Of a stretch of 64,000 bases of DNA, positions 51,732 to 60,513 are shown piece after piece. The notes beneath the pieces were generated by a model. It did not search any database. It was not told the origin of the DNA and saw only the letters and a program-made list of their open reading frames with translations. The translations under genes and the position numbers were made by a program. The stretch comes from Saprospirales bacterium (GTDB taxonomy: Bacteria; Bacteroidota; Bacteroidia; Chitinophagales; Saprospiraceae): positions 1 to 64,000 of the forward strand of contig JADJYG010000018.1 in assembly GCA_016719895.1 (NCBI GenBank), written 5' to 3'. Each line of letters opens with the position of its first letter. Positions within the stretch are counted from its first letter, which is position 1.

Positions 51732-52238
51732 ATGAGCAAAAAACTAGTTTATTTCTTCGCCCTTCTCGGCGCAATGGTAGTATTTGCGCCCGCTTGCGGT
51801 GATTCTGACCCTTGCAAAGATGTGGATTGCGGCGTAAACGGTACCTGCTTTGAAGGGGTTTGCGTTTGCAACGTTGGATATGAAGGCGACGCTTGTGCAG
51901 AAGAATGGGCCACCAAATTCCTCGGCTCCTACCTGGGCTCCGATGTCTGCGGCGGTACCACATATAACCTGTCCAAACCGGCCGTTATCACTCGCATCAG
52001 CGAATCAAAGATTCAGATCGCCAACTTTGGCGGCTTCGACTCTATCCTGCAAGCGGATGTCAAACTGGCCAGCTCGTCGGACATCACAGCCGAGCAAATC
52101 GAATACAACTACACCGATCCGACCGGCCGCAAATTTGTTGGCAGCGGCCAAATCAATGGCAATACCCTCACGGGTACTTATACGGTTACGTACTCTGACG
52201 GCACTTCCGAAACCTGCACGTTTAACTATACGAAGTAA
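51732..52238 (+). CDS. Lipoprotein with EGF-like domain
   Basis: A 168-residue lipoprotein: signal peptide with lipobox FAPAC, then a six-cysteine EGF-like module (CKDVDCGVNGTC followed by GVCVCNVGYEGDAC). The C-terminal 110 residues are a small beta-barrel-like domain with QINGNTLTGTYTVTYSDG and a late CTFNY cysteine. EGF modules are unusual in bacteria but recur in surface proteins of Bacteroidota. ATG at 51732 is fixed by the signal peptide. A strong terminator follows. Role unknown, perhaps adhesion. Confidence 0.82.
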   Translation: MSKKLVYFFALLGAMVVFAPACGDSDPCKDVDCGVNGTCFEGVCVCNVGYEGDACAEEWATKFLGSYLGSDVCGGTTYNLSKPAVITRISESKIQIANFGGFDSILQADVKLASSSDITAEQIEYNYTDPTGRKFVGSGQINGNTLTGTYTVTYSDGTSETCTFNYTK

Positions 52239-52298
52239 CAGGTCGGTTGCGACTGGCGTTTTGGGGTCGTAATAAATCTATTGATATAGAACCAGCAT

Positions 52299-52337
52299 AA
52301 AAAATGGCCGGCGAAAGTTTTCGCCGGCCATTTTTTT
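52299..52337. terminator. Bidirectional intrinsic terminator
   Basis: Arms 52302-52316 and 52320-52334 pair as ATGGCCGGCGAAA with its complement around a GTT loop, flanked by A-run and T-run. It serves the convergent genes on each side. Confidence 0.92.
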
Positions 52338-52356
52338 ATAACCAGGTTCCGGGTCA

Positions 52357-52794
52357 TTAATTGCCGCCTTCTTTAACGGCGCCCGGGCGTTTTTTCTGCT
52401 CCGTGGCATCGCCTTGCGGAACGGCGCCACTGCGCTTTTTCTGTTCTTCGACATTGCCCTCCTGGACGGCGCCGCTGCGCGTCTTTTGCGGGTCGGTGGG
52501 TACGGTTTGCGGCAACGGAGCTTTGGCTGTGGTTTTCTTCTTCGAGCTTTTAACCCCCGGTTTGGCGGGCTCGGCAGGCACGGAAGCCAGGTATTCCTGG
52601 TACCGGCGTTGCGCCTCTTCATTCACCCGGGTGGTACATTCTTCCTGCTTTTGAATGCGGAACTCTTCCAATTGTGCGGTAATAGCCGTTGCAATTTCTT
52701 GTTTCTGCTGCTCCAGCGTCTTACCGCCGAATGCTGTGAGGGTGATAAAGCCGGCTATGACAACCAGCCCGGCAAGAATAAGTTTCTTATTCAT
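52357..52794 (-). CDS. Exported protein with C-terminal tandem repeats
   Basis: A 145-residue protein with an N-terminal membrane segment or uncleaved signal (residues 4-23), a helical Gln/Glu-rich section, a Lys/Pro-rich linker (KSSKKKTTAKAP), and three imperfect 14-residue repeats with core RSGAV(Q/P)(E/Q)G followed by EQKK. The last copy reads RPGAVKEGGN. I know no family for it. Repeat number may vary between strains. The next gene upstream is another small lipoprotein on the same strand. Confidence 0.65.
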   Translation of the reverse strand: MNKKLILAGLVVIAGFITLTAFGGKTLEQQKQEIATAITAQLEEFRIQKQEECTTRVNEEAQRRYQEYLASVPAEPAKPGVKSSKKKTTAKAPLPQTVPTDPQKTRSGAVQEGNVEEQKKRSGAVPQGDATEQKKRPGAVKEGGN

Positions 52795-52863
52795 AGATCG
52801 TTACGTGTCTTTAAAGTGAAGGTTTGGCGGTCATTTGGAGCGGGCATCCGGTGCGAATTGGCC

Positions 52864-53106
52864 TTATTGTACCGTTTCGGCTGCTTCCGCCTCGGCCTTC
52901 AGCCGGTCAACTTCAGCCGTAACGCGCGCTTCGAATTCGGCATCGCATTTGGCGATCTCCTCACTCTCAATGGCGCCTTTGCCGGCATCTACGCCTTTTT
53001 GGATCTCCGCCTGCACTTGCTCTTCGCTAAGCAATTTTTCGCCGCAGGAGGAAAGGGCGAATGTCAACAAAACCCCAGCGATCATTCCAATCAGTGTTTT
53101 CTTCAT
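52864..53106 (-). CDS. Small lipoprotein
   Basis: An 80-residue lipoprotein with lipobox LSSC at residues 18-21, followed by a charged helix (EEQVQAEIQKGVDAGK and VTAEVDRLKAEAEAAE). The mature part is about 60 residues, similar in style to small Lpp-like or spacer lipoproteins, though not homologous as far as I can see. A TACTTTTG box at 53143-53150 on this strand would give a short leader. Function unknown. Confidence 0.68.
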   Translation of the reverse strand: MKKTLIGMIAGVLLTFALSSCGEKLLSEEQVQAEIQKGVDAGKGAIESEEIAKCDAEFEARVTAEVDRLKAEAEAAETVQ

Positions 53107-53142
53107 GTGAAAAAGTGTTTTACAGGTTTAAAAATTGCCGTG

Positions 53143-53150
53143 CAAAAGTA
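53143..53150 (-). promoter_or_regulatory. -7 box TACTTTTG upstream of small lipoprotein gene
   Basis: Exact TAnnTTTG match on the minus strand, about 37 bases before the ATG at 53106. The -33 element is weak. Confidence 0.4.
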
Positions 53151-53329
53151 GGAGATACCCCCGGGCTTAACACAGCCATCTTCATATTTTTTAATCGAAA
53201 ATCTTCTGACGCATTCGAGTCGCCGGGTAACCGGCAGGCAAAACATTTTGCAAACAAACGGATTTTTCTTTGCTACATTGTGCCACCGATCATCACGCTT
53301 AAACCGGTATTTTGTTGCTTTCTTCCGGC

Positions 53330-55399
53330 ATGCCTGCACTAATTCACTTCCATAAACAACATTGTTCCCTGTTGATCGCTGCAGGGTATTTTTTGGCCCT
53401 GTTTTTCGTTCCGGGCCAGGGGCTGGCTCAAGTGGAAGAGCCCGCAACGGGCGAATTGTTGGAAAATTTCTTCCGCGACAGCGAACAAGCTTCCGAAACG
53501 GACGCCCAGTTGTTGCTCGAGCAGTTGGAATACCTGCGCCAGCACCCGCTCAACCTCAACCGGGCTACGCGGGAAGATCTTGCCGCGTTGTGCCTGCTAA
53601 ATGAAATCCAAATTGAAAATTTTTTGAACTACCGCGCCCAGTTCGGCCCGCTGCTCAATGTGTACGAATTGCAGGCGGTGCCCGCCTGGGAAGTACCCGA
53701 TATCCGGCGGGTTTTGCCCTTTGCCGGCGTAAGCACGGGTTTAGACACCCGCAATGTGCCCCTGTGGCGCGGCTTGGTGCAAGGCGAAGAGGAACTGATC
53801 TTGCGATGGGGAAGGCAATACCCTCCCAATTACCACGCGGCGGCCGAAGGCGACCCGAATACTATGGCCATCCGGTACCGCCACACCTTTGATAACCGGA
53901 TGCGGTTCGGGATCACAGCTGAAAAGGATGCGGGGGAAGCTTTTTTTATGGGCAGCAATGCACACGGTTTCGATTTTTACAGTGCACACTTTTTTGTGCA
54001 ATACGCGACGCCCACCCTTAAAACCCTTGCTTTGGGGGATTATTCGGCCCGTATGGGCCAGGGCTTGTTGCTGCAAACCGGCTTTTCGCCCGGAAAATCG
54101 GCCGAGACCACTGCCATTGCCCGTGGTGGGCGCCGGCTGGGCGCCTATAGCGCCTTTGGAGAGACGTTTTTTCTCCGGGGCGCCGCCGCTACATTAAGCC
54201 TGGGCAAATATTGGGAGATAACCGCGCTTTTTTCCTCCCGGCGGCGGGATGGAAATGTTATCATGGCGAACGACACGATCGATCCGGAGTTCCCCGACGT
54301 TGTTTTTTCTTCACTCCAAACATCCGGATTACACCGCACCAGTTCGGAGATTGCCGATGAAAAAGCCGTCTTCGAACACCTTGGAGGGCTTTCGGCTAGC
54401 CACAACTGGAATAACGGACAGGTTTCGGTCAATGGGCTTTACCTGGCCTACGACAAACCCCTGCAACCGGCCGAGGCGCCTTACCGCAAATTTGTGTTTA
54501 CAGGCAAACGCCTGACGGGCATAAGCGTCGATTATTTTTGGCGCCACCGCAATTTGTATGCCTTCGGCGAAATGGCCCGGAGCGATAATGGCGGCCTCGC
54601 CTCTTTGCATGGATTGTTGTTCGCCGCCGAAAGGCATGTTACCCTGGCTGTATTACACCGTTCTTTAGGCAGGAACTACCAATCCATTTATGCCGCACCC
54701 TTTGCGGAATCTTCGGGCCCAGGGAACGAGCAAGGGCTATATCTCGGCGCCGATGTGCGTTTTGGCCGGAAATGGCAGATAAACGCATATGCTGACGTGT
54801 GGAAGCATCCCTGGCTCCGCTTTGGCGTGGGCGCCCCTTCCAACGGAAGTGAATACTTGGGCAGGATCATCTGGACACCGAAGCGGGGGGTGTCCTTCCA
54901 CAGCTTGTGGCAGTTGGAAATCAAAGAACGGGATAGCAATAACCCGGGATATACCGGTTTGGCGGCGAACCGGCGCAGCCGGCTGCGGTTCCATGCCAGT
55001 TATAAGATGAGCCCGGCGCTTGAGCTTCGAAGCCGTTTGGAATGGACCCGCTTTAAGACAGGGGCAACCCCCGGCTCCCGGGGTTTCCTGGCCTTCCAGG
55101 AAGCCGTATTTCACCCGCTTGGATTTCCGCTTACCGGCTCGGTACGGTATACGATATTTGATACGCAGGATTATGATTCGCGCGTATATACCTTTGAAAA
55201 CGACCTTTTTGCCGCAATTTCAATTCCAGGTTTTGCCGGCCGCGGTTCCCGTTTTTTTGTCAATTTGAGCTGGCGGGCCAATAATTGGCTCCGCCTGGAA
55301 TCGCGGTTTGAACAAACTATTTTACGTCTTGCCGTTACCGATTCCGGGCAAACCGGCCGGGAAACGGCCTGGAAACTTCAGGCCAGGCTGCGGTTTTAA
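53330..55399 (+). CDS. Secreted helix-hairpin-helix/beta-barrel protein
   Basis: A 689-residue exported protein with a signal peptide ending near GLAQ. Residues about 60-130 form a ComEA-like helix-hairpin-helix region (NLNRATREDLAAL, LNYRAQFGPLLNVYELQAV), as in DNA-binding modules. The remaining 540 residues look like an outer-membrane beta barrel: alternating aromatic strands and a final strand ending in WKLQARLRF. An ATG at 53330 or TTG at 53312 may be used. Joining a DNA-binding module to an outer-membrane barrel hints at DNA handling at the surface, but the HHH may serve protein contacts. Confidence 0.8.
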   Translation: MPALIHFHKQHCSLLIAAGYFLALFFVPGQGLAQVEEPATGELLENFFRDSEQASETDAQLLLEQLEYLRQHPLNLNRATREDLAALCLLNEIQIENFLNYRAQFGPLLNVYELQAVPAWEVPDIRRVLPFAGVSTGLDTRNVPLWRGLVQGEEELILRWGRQYPPNYHAAAEGDPNTMAIRYRHTFDNRMRFGITAEKDAGEAFFMGSNAHGFDFYSAHFFVQYATPTLKTLALGDYSARMGQGLLLQTGFSPGKSAETTAIARGGRRLGAYSAFGETFFLRGAAATLSLGKYWEITALFSSRRRDGNVIMANDTIDPEFPDVVFSSLQTSGLHRTSSEIADEKAVFEHLGGLSASHNWNNGQVSVNGLYLAYDKPLQPAEAPYRKFVFTGKRLTGISVDYFWRHRNLYAFGEMARSDNGGLASLHGLLFAAERHVTLAVLHRSLGRNYQSIYAAPFAESSGPGNEQGLYLGADVRFGRKWQINAYADVWKHPWLRFGVGAPSNGSEYLGRIIWTPKRGVSFHSLWQLEIKERDSNNPGYTGLAANRRSRLRFHASYKMSPALELRSRLEWTRFKTGATPGSRGFLAFQEAVFHPLGFPLTGSVRYTIFDTQDYDSRVYTFENDLFAAISIPGFAGRGSRFFVNLSWRANNWLRLESRFEQTILRLAVTDSGQTGRETAWKLQARLRF

Positions 55400-55415
55400 C
55401 AATTAAAGGTAAAAG

Positions 55416-55673
55416 TCAAAGTTGGCCATTTATGGCTTCGACCCCTGCAATCTCCGGAATTTTCCCTCTTATGGCCTCGGCAATTCCGGCCCGTAAGGTC
55501 ATTTCCGACATCGAGCAGGACTCGCACATACCAATCCATCGAATCTTGACGTGCATATCATCGGTGACATCAACAACCTCTACATCCCCGCCATCCACTA
55601 TGAGGTGTGGCCGTATACTGCTCAAAGCATTCTCAATCCGCAACATCAATTCTTCCTTGGTTTTTTCCAGCAT
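55416..55673 (-). CDS. NifU-like Fe-S scaffold protein
   Basis: An 85-residue protein equal to the C-terminal NifU domain. IVDGGDVEVVDV and GMCESCSMSEMTL carry the CxxC (Cys50, Cys53) that holds a 4Fe-4S cluster for transfer to client proteins. Length and motif match the single-domain NfuA-like proteins. It lies between the HHH protein gene, on the other strand, and msrA. Confidence 0.93.
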   Translation of the reverse strand: MLEKTKEELMLRIENALSSIRPHLIVDGGDVEVVDVTDDMHVKIRWIGMCESCSMSEMTLRAGIAEAIRGKIPEIAGVEAINGQL

Positions 55674-55733
55674 GAATCTGTCATTTAAAGCAAAGGTACA
55701 ACAATGCGGGCGGCTTTTTGATCAGGCCAGTTT

Positions 55734-56402
55734 TCACTCTTTGAGTTTTTCCAGGAATTTTTCGCGAAATTTTTTCACTTTGGGCCCAACGACATACACG
55801 CAATAGGGCTGGGCTGGGTTGTCTTTGTAGTAATTTTGATGGTAGTCTTCCGCTTTATAAAATTTACCCAGCGGCGCTATTTCCGTCACCACCGGGTCTT
55901 CCCAAAGTTCGCCGGCTGCCTTTTTAGCGGCCTCCGCAATGGTTTTTTGTTCGGGTGAATGGTAATAAATCACCGAGCGATACTGGGTGCCGACGTCATT
56001 TCCCTGCCGGTTCAGGGTGGTGGGGTCGTGTACGGTAAAGAATACTTCCAGAATGTCGGCATAGGAAACGACAGCCGGGTCAAACGTAATTTGCGCCACT
56101 TCGGCATGTCCGGTAGTACCGCTGCAAACTTCGCGGTAGCTGGGGTTGACGATATGGCCGCCGGAGTAGCCGCTTGCCACCTGGAGCACTCCTTTTAATT
56201 CTTGATAAACGGCTTCGACGCACCAAAAACAACCGCCGCCAAGCGTGGCGGTTTCCGTTATACCCTCGCCCGGAGGGATGGTGTCTTTTTGTGCAGTTGT
56301 TTGACTGGTTTGCATGGCTTTTCCCAATTTAGGCGTGTCCTGCGCTGAATGACAAGCGGCGCCAAAAAACGCGACAAATAAAATCATCAATCCTTGTTTC
56401 AT
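55734..56402 (-). CDS. msrA: Peptide-methionine (S)-S-oxide reductase, lipoprotein
   Basis: MsrA reduces methionine-S-sulfoxide in proteins. The active site is GGGCFWCVEAV (catalytic Cys58), followed by SGYSGGHIVNPSYREVCSG, cut here, and GHAEVAQITFDP. The start at 56402 gives a lipoprotein signal with FGAAC (Cys17), so the enzyme is exported and probably protects envelope proteins. The resolving cysteine may be the one in QPYCVYV near the end. No MsrB domain is fused. Confidence 0.94.
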   Translation of the reverse strand: MKQGLMILFVAFFGAACHSAQDTPKLGKAMQTSQTTAQKDTIPPGEGITETATLGGGCFWCVEAVYQELKGVLQVASGYSGGHIVNPSYREVCSGTTGHAEVAQITFDPAVVSYADILEVFFTVHDPTTLNRQGNDVGTQYRSVIYYHSPEQKTIAEAAKKAAGELWEDPVVTEIAPLGKFYKAEDYHQNYYKDNPAQPYCVYVVGPKVKKFREKFLEKLKE

Positions 56403-56497
56403 GGTAGGGTGAATTTTATCCATAAACGGATGCAGACAGGCTCTGGTTTAAAACGCCGGGGTTAAGCGCCAAAAATGTCGCAGCCCGAACATAATAC

Positions 56498-57286
56498 TCA
56501 GGCGCTCCAGCTCATAGCAGCGCTGCGGTGCAACCTCGAGGGGTTAAAACCGGGCAACATGCGTAAAAAGCGTTGGAGTCCGAGCCACTTGGCGTCGTCA
56601 AGTGCATAACTGATATTTTGGCGGAAATAGGCTTCGATATCAAATTCCGGTATCGCTGGGATAATTTGTATAAGTTCAGGGATATGGGCGATTCCGCTGT
56701 ATAAAGCGGCGTTAAAATCTGCGATAAATCCGGCGTTCAGCGGTCTTGTACTTACCCAGGCGGCAAAAACAAACGGCAGCCCCGTCCACTTCAACCATGC
56801 CTCGCCGAGGTCATAAACAAAGGGAAATTGCTTTTCCCGGCCAATTGCCCGGTCGCCTATGACCAGGCCGGCTGTATCCCCTCCGATATGGTTTTCAAAA
56901 CCTGGCGTAGCGGGAAGAAATTGGGGCTGAACATTCCAGTATTCCCGGCAGAGCACCGGCGCAAGGCTGGCCGATGTTTTGGAATGGAAATCCAGGTAGA
57001 GGTATTTAATTTCTTCCAATGGCTTTTCAGAAAAAATACAAACTGTTTTTACGGTTCCGGTCGCCCCAATGCAGTAGTCAGAGACTAGATACGCTTCCGG
57101 CAAATCCGGAATAATGGCCACAGGGGCCAAGGCAATATCCGCCCGTCCGCCGGCCAGTTTTTGAGCGCAAACGGATGGAATATCGAGGCTGAGTTCGATC
57201 TGTTTCGATAATGCGCTGCGGTAAATTCCGTAGATAAAAGGCTTGGTATTGAGATAACTAACAGCCGTTAAGCGTATTTTTTCCAT
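56498..57286 (-). CDS. mqnA: Chorismate dehydratase MqnA
   Basis: MqnA dehydrates chorismate to 3-enolpyruvoyl-benzoate in the futalosine menaquinone pathway. The 262-residue protein has TAVSYLNTKPFIYGI near the start, ADIALAPVAIIPDL, the YLDFHSKTSASLAPVLCREYW segment, quoted as LDFHSKTSASLAPVL, and VIGDRAI. ATG at 57286 matches the usual N-terminus. It follows mqnE by 33 bases on the same strand, and the two carry out the first two steps. Confidence 0.9.
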   Translation of the reverse strand: MEKIRLTAVSYLNTKPFIYGIYRSALSKQIELSLDIPSVCAQKLAGGRADIALAPVAIIPDLPEAYLVSDYCIGATGTVKTVCIFSEKPLEEIKYLYLDFHSKTSASLAPVLCREYWNVQPQFLPATPGFENHIGGDTAGLVIGDRAIGREKQFPFVYDLGEAWLKWTGLPFVFAAWVSTRPLNAGFIADFNAALYSGIAHIPELIQIIPAIPEFDIEAYFRQNISYALDDAKWLGLQRFLRMLPGFNPSRLHRSAAMSWSA

Positions 57287-57319
57287 GACCGGATTCAATT
57301 TTTGCAAAAGAAGAGCGCA

Positions 57320-58537
57320 TTACGGTTGGATAACCGGGAGGTCGACATATCCGCGCCATTCCTTTTCGTCTTCAAACACGGTATCGGTAAAGTCGTGCAA
57401 CACCTTGTATAAGGTATCCCGTTCGATCGGTCGCCGCCCTACCCTTCTGATTAATTCAACGAGTTGCTGTGTCGACAATACCGGGGTTTGTTCTTCAGCC
57501 CCTGCCATCGAGTAAATACGGGTGGTGTCGTCAATCGTGCCGTCGATATCGTCCACACCGAAGGCCAGGGCCATTTGAGCGATCGAGCGGCCGATCATTG
57601 GCCAGTAGGCTTTGATATGATCGAAATTGTCGAGGTAAATCCGGCTGATGGCATAGTTGCGCAGGTCTTCGATAGCCGTACTTTCCGGTACATGGCGCAT
57701 CTGATTATCCTGGTTTCGAAATTTTAGCGGGATAAAAGTTTGAAAGCCGCGGGTTTTATCCTGAAGTTGGCGCAATTGCTCCATGTGATCGATCCGGTGC
57801 TGAAATTGTTCGATATGGCCGTAAAGGATGGTGGCATTCGAGCGTCCGCCCATTTTGTGCCATATTTCATGTATTTGAAGCCATTGGTCACCGGTACACT
57901 TATCGGCCGCTATTTGTTCGCGGATTTCCGGGTGAAAAATTTCAGCGCCGCCGCCAGGCAGGCTACCGAGGCCGGCTTCTTTCATCAGCCGCATGCCCGT
58001 TTCATAACTGACCCTGGCTTTTTTAAACATATAGTGGTACTCCACCGGTGTCAGGGCTTTGATATGTAAATCTGGCCGGTGCGCCTTGATTTTTTGAAAA
58101 AATTCCTGATAAAAGGGCAAATCGTATTGTGGCAATACCCCACCGACGATGTGCACTTCCGTGACGGGCTGCCCATCATACCGCCGCACCATATCCATCA
58201 TTTCATCCATGGAATAAGCCCAGGCGCCGGCGTCGCTGCGTTGTTTGATCAGGCGGGAGTATGAACAAAATTTGCAATCATACACGCACAGGTTGGTAGG
58301 TTCAATGTGAAAATTGCGGTTAAAAAAGGTAATGTCCCCGTTTTTTCGTTCCCGCACCAGGTTGGCCAGGGCGCCCACATAGGCCAGTTCGCCGTGCTCA
58401 TAAAGAAAAAGCCCTTCATCGGGGCTGATGCGCCGGCCGCCGGCGATCTTTTCGGCCACATGCCGGTGGTCGGCGCTCCAGGTATTATTTCGGAACAGGA
58501 TGTCCAACTGTTTGTCTCCACGCATGGTCATAATCAT
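57320..58537 (-). CDS. mqnE: Aminodeoxyfutalosine synthase MqnE
   Basis: A radical SAM enzyme of about 405 residues. The cluster motif is CVYDCKFC (Cys84, 88, 91 from the start chosen), preceded by NFHIEPTNL. Further signatures are VHIVGGVLPQYDLPFY, GSLPGGGAEIF and ATILYGHIE. MqnC is a close relative; the HIEPTN motif, length and pairing with mqnA favour MqnE. The frame opens at a TTG 16 codons upstream, and ATG codons at 58537, 58531 and 58525 compete. Menaquinone is the likely respiratory quinone. Confidence 0.88.
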   Translation of the reverse strand: MIMTMRGDKQLDILFRNNTWSADHRHVAEKIAGGRRISPDEGLFLYEHGELAYVGALANLVRERKNGDITFFNRNFHIEPTNLCVYDCKFCSYSRLIKQRSDAGAWAYSMDEMMDMVRRYDGQPVTEVHIVGGVLPQYDLPFYQEFFQKIKAHRPDLHIKALTPVEYHYMFKKARVSYETGMRLMKEAGLGSLPGGGAEIFHPEIREQIAADKCTGDQWLQIHEIWHKMGGRSNATILYGHIEQFQHRIDHMEQLRQLQDKTRGFQTFIPLKFRNQDNQMRHVPESTAIEDLRNYAISRIYLDNFDHIKAYWPMIGRSIAQMALAFGVDDIDGTIDDTTRIYSMAGAEEQTPVLSTQQLVELIRRVGRRPIERDTLYKVLHDFTDTVFEDEKEWRGYVDLPVIQP

Positions 58538-58633
58538 TTTTGCCAGGCCGGTATGGTTTGTTTCCAGAACCAGTGTCTGAGGCAATTGTTCAATATTTTC
58601 AATTTTTTTTGAAAGCAGGCCGGGGAACCCGGC

Positions 58634-59755
58634 TCAATCGAATTTAATCAGTTCCAGTAATTTTTTGCCGTTTTCGAGGTTGGAAAACTGGGATTGCAGG
58701 GCTACCACGCGCTCGTTTATCTTGTTTTGTTCAAAAGGGGCGTTTATGAGGGCTTCCACGGTTTGGCGTATTGCGGCCGCCGAGTTGCGGACATAACACA
58801 GCGCCTTAAGATCCATGCCGCTAACCATGTTGTCATTTACGATACAAAAACGGCCGCGGTAGAGGGCGTTGAGCAGTTTTAATTTGATCCCGGCCTTTTG
58901 AAAAGAAACCAGCAAATTGATTTGGGCGTGTTTGATTAGGTCTGTCATTTGGGATTCATCCGGATTTTCCACCAAAAGAATGTGCTCGTACCGGTTCGCC
59001 AACTCGCGCAAGCGGGCGGACGGTTCCATGCCGGCTATGGTAAAGGGTATGTCTACTTCTGAAAACACTTCCTCGATCAGCCAAATCGCCGCCCGTTCAT
59101 TATCCGGAACGCTTAATTTGCCGTGGAACAACACGTATTCGCCCCGTCCGACGAGACTTTCCACCGATAGGTTGGGATGGAACGCCGGGATGTAGTGCGA
59201 GTTAGCTTTAAACTGGCGGTAGTAAGCCTGATCCGTGATGGAAAGCGTGATGAGTTCATCGGCATGCAGGACCACCCTGGGCTCGATACGCTGTAATTTC
59301 AGGCTTTCGATGAAATAGTATGCTTTTTCGAGATAAGACCCGGCCGACTGTGAAAGCCCTTCGTAGTATTGCCATTCGATATTATGCATGCGCACAATTT
59401 TTTGCCGGCCACGCAACCTCCGGCGCCACACAAAAGCGGCCGTGTGCATCCCTTCGAACAGGATCGGATAATTGTCCCGGCGCAACCGCCGTAAAAGGGC
59501 TGTATTTTGGCGTGTGCGCATGATAAACGGCAATAAACTGATCTGATACCAAAAAGCCCGGCTACGGGGGTAATAATGGACCTCGTGGCAGTATTTTTCC
59601 AATTCGCCCTGCGCCGTCCGGTCCCCGTATTGGAAACAATGTAAAATCACCCGGGCGCCCAGTTGATGCAGCGTTTTTATTTGGTGGAAAATAACGATCA
59701 CCCCTCCGTAATTGGCTGGATATGGAATGTCAAAAGAAATGATATGCACGTACAT
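58634..59755 (-). CDS. Glycosyltransferase, GT-B fold
   Basis: A 373-residue protein with a GT4-like layout: MYVHIISFDIPYPANYGGVI at the start matches the acceptor domain, and the C-terminal domain has EYVLFHGKLSVPDNERAA, IPFTIAGMEPSARL and INLLVSFQKAGIKLKLLNAL where donor contacts are expected. The usual E-x7-E is not clear, so divergence or an inactive site cannot be excluded. It is 49 bases upstream of the mqnE frame on the same strand. Confidence 0.75.
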   Translation of the reverse strand: MYVHIISFDIPYPANYGGVIVIFHQIKTLHQLGARVILHCFQYGDRTAQGELEKYCHEVHYYPRSRAFWYQISLLPFIMRTRQNTALLRRLRRDNYPILFEGMHTAAFVWRRRLRGRQKIVRMHNIEWQYYEGLSQSAGSYLEKAYYFIESLKLQRIEPRVVLHADELITLSITDQAYYRQFKANSHYIPAFHPNLSVESLVGRGEYVLFHGKLSVPDNERAAIWLIEEVFSEVDIPFTIAGMEPSARLRELANRYEHILLVENPDESQMTDLIKHAQINLLVSFQKAGIKLKLLNALYRGRFCIVNDNMVSGMDLKALCYVRNSAAAIRQTVEALINAPFEQNKINERVVALQSQFSNLENGKKLLELIKFD

Positions 59756-59958
59756 GGAAGGAGCGATCTAAGGTGGACAAGGCTGTGCTGCTGGCGGCAA
59801 GACGGCGGCAAAGATAGAGTATCTGCCTTTTTAGCCGTCCATGGAAAAAATTTTCAGGGTACGCTTGTTTTTTCCTGATCAATGCACCTACCTTAGGACA
59901 AGTTTAGGGAAACCTTTTTCTCTTTCTGAATTTCTATTGTTAACCAAAATCTGAGGGT

Positions 59959-60219
59959 ATGAATATTACATTTGAGGAGCTCCGCCGCATCAAACATGCC
60001 TTGCCCACCGGCAGCATCGCCCGAATTGCGCATGACCTTAATCTGGACGAACAAACCGTGCGCAATTATTTCGGCGCACACAAGTACAAGGATGGCGAAA
60101 TCGTTGAGTGGCACCTCGAGCCTGGCCCAAACGGCGGCATTGTACACTTGGAAGACGCAACTATTTTAAATCGCGCCCTGGAAATTCTGGAGGAACAAAA
60201 TACTACCAGCGCACACTAA
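59959..60219 (+). CDS. Small conserved HTH-like protein
   Basis: An 86-residue protein whose first half looks like a helix-turn-helix (FEELRRIKHALPTGSIARIA, then DLNLDEQTVRNYFGAH), where a winged or simple HTH reads through DEQTVRNYF. The second half has EWHLEPGPNGGIVHLED, which I remember as conserved in Bacteroidota proteins of this size. No signal peptide. It is likely a DNA-binding regulator, but its targets are unknown. It is a single gene with 203 bases upstream showing no clear promoter. Confidence 0.72.
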   Translation: MNITFEELRRIKHALPTGSIARIAHDLNLDEQTVRNYFGAHKYKDGEIVEWHLEPGPNGGIVHLEDATILNRALEILEEQNTTSAH

Positions 60220-60276
60220 ACTATTTTTTTCAACGCCTTTTTTTGCCAACCGATATTGGCGAATGAAAACAGCGCT

Positions 60277-60306
60277 GCGGGAAATCCGGCCAACCGGATT
60301 TCCCGC
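60277..60306 (+). terminator. Hairpin terminator after the small HTH-like gene
   Basis: Arms GCGGGAAATCCGG (60277-60289) and its exact complement (60294-60306) pair around CCAA, followed by TTTGTTC. The T-run is weak, but the stem is strong. The rest of the 294-base gap up to 60513 holds the repeat group at 60429-60469 and no gene. Confidence 0.7.
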
Positions 60307-60428
60307 TTTGTTCATATGCAGAGGTAAAAAGGGCCGGCAGCATCTTTGTTCGCAACACCTGGTTTGACCTTGCTTTCGACCCGATCCGGCAGAACGGTAT
60401 TTTGTCCCATTCGGATTGCCTCCATCTT

Positions 60429-60469
60429 TAAGCGCTTTCTAAGTGCCGGTTAACTACCTTTTAAGCGCC
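60429..60469. repeat. Three TAAGYGCC-type repeats upstream of SixA-like gene
   Basis: TAAGCGCT (60429), TAAGTGCC (60440) and TAAGCGCC (60462) lie 11 and 22 bases apart, thus on the same face of the helix. They precede a TACGTTTG -7 box at 60476-60483. They could be operator half-sites; the match is short and chance is possible. Confidence 0.35.
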
Positions 60470-60513
60470 CGCCGGTACGTTTGTACGGTATAAAACTTCA
60501 AAATAAATCAATT

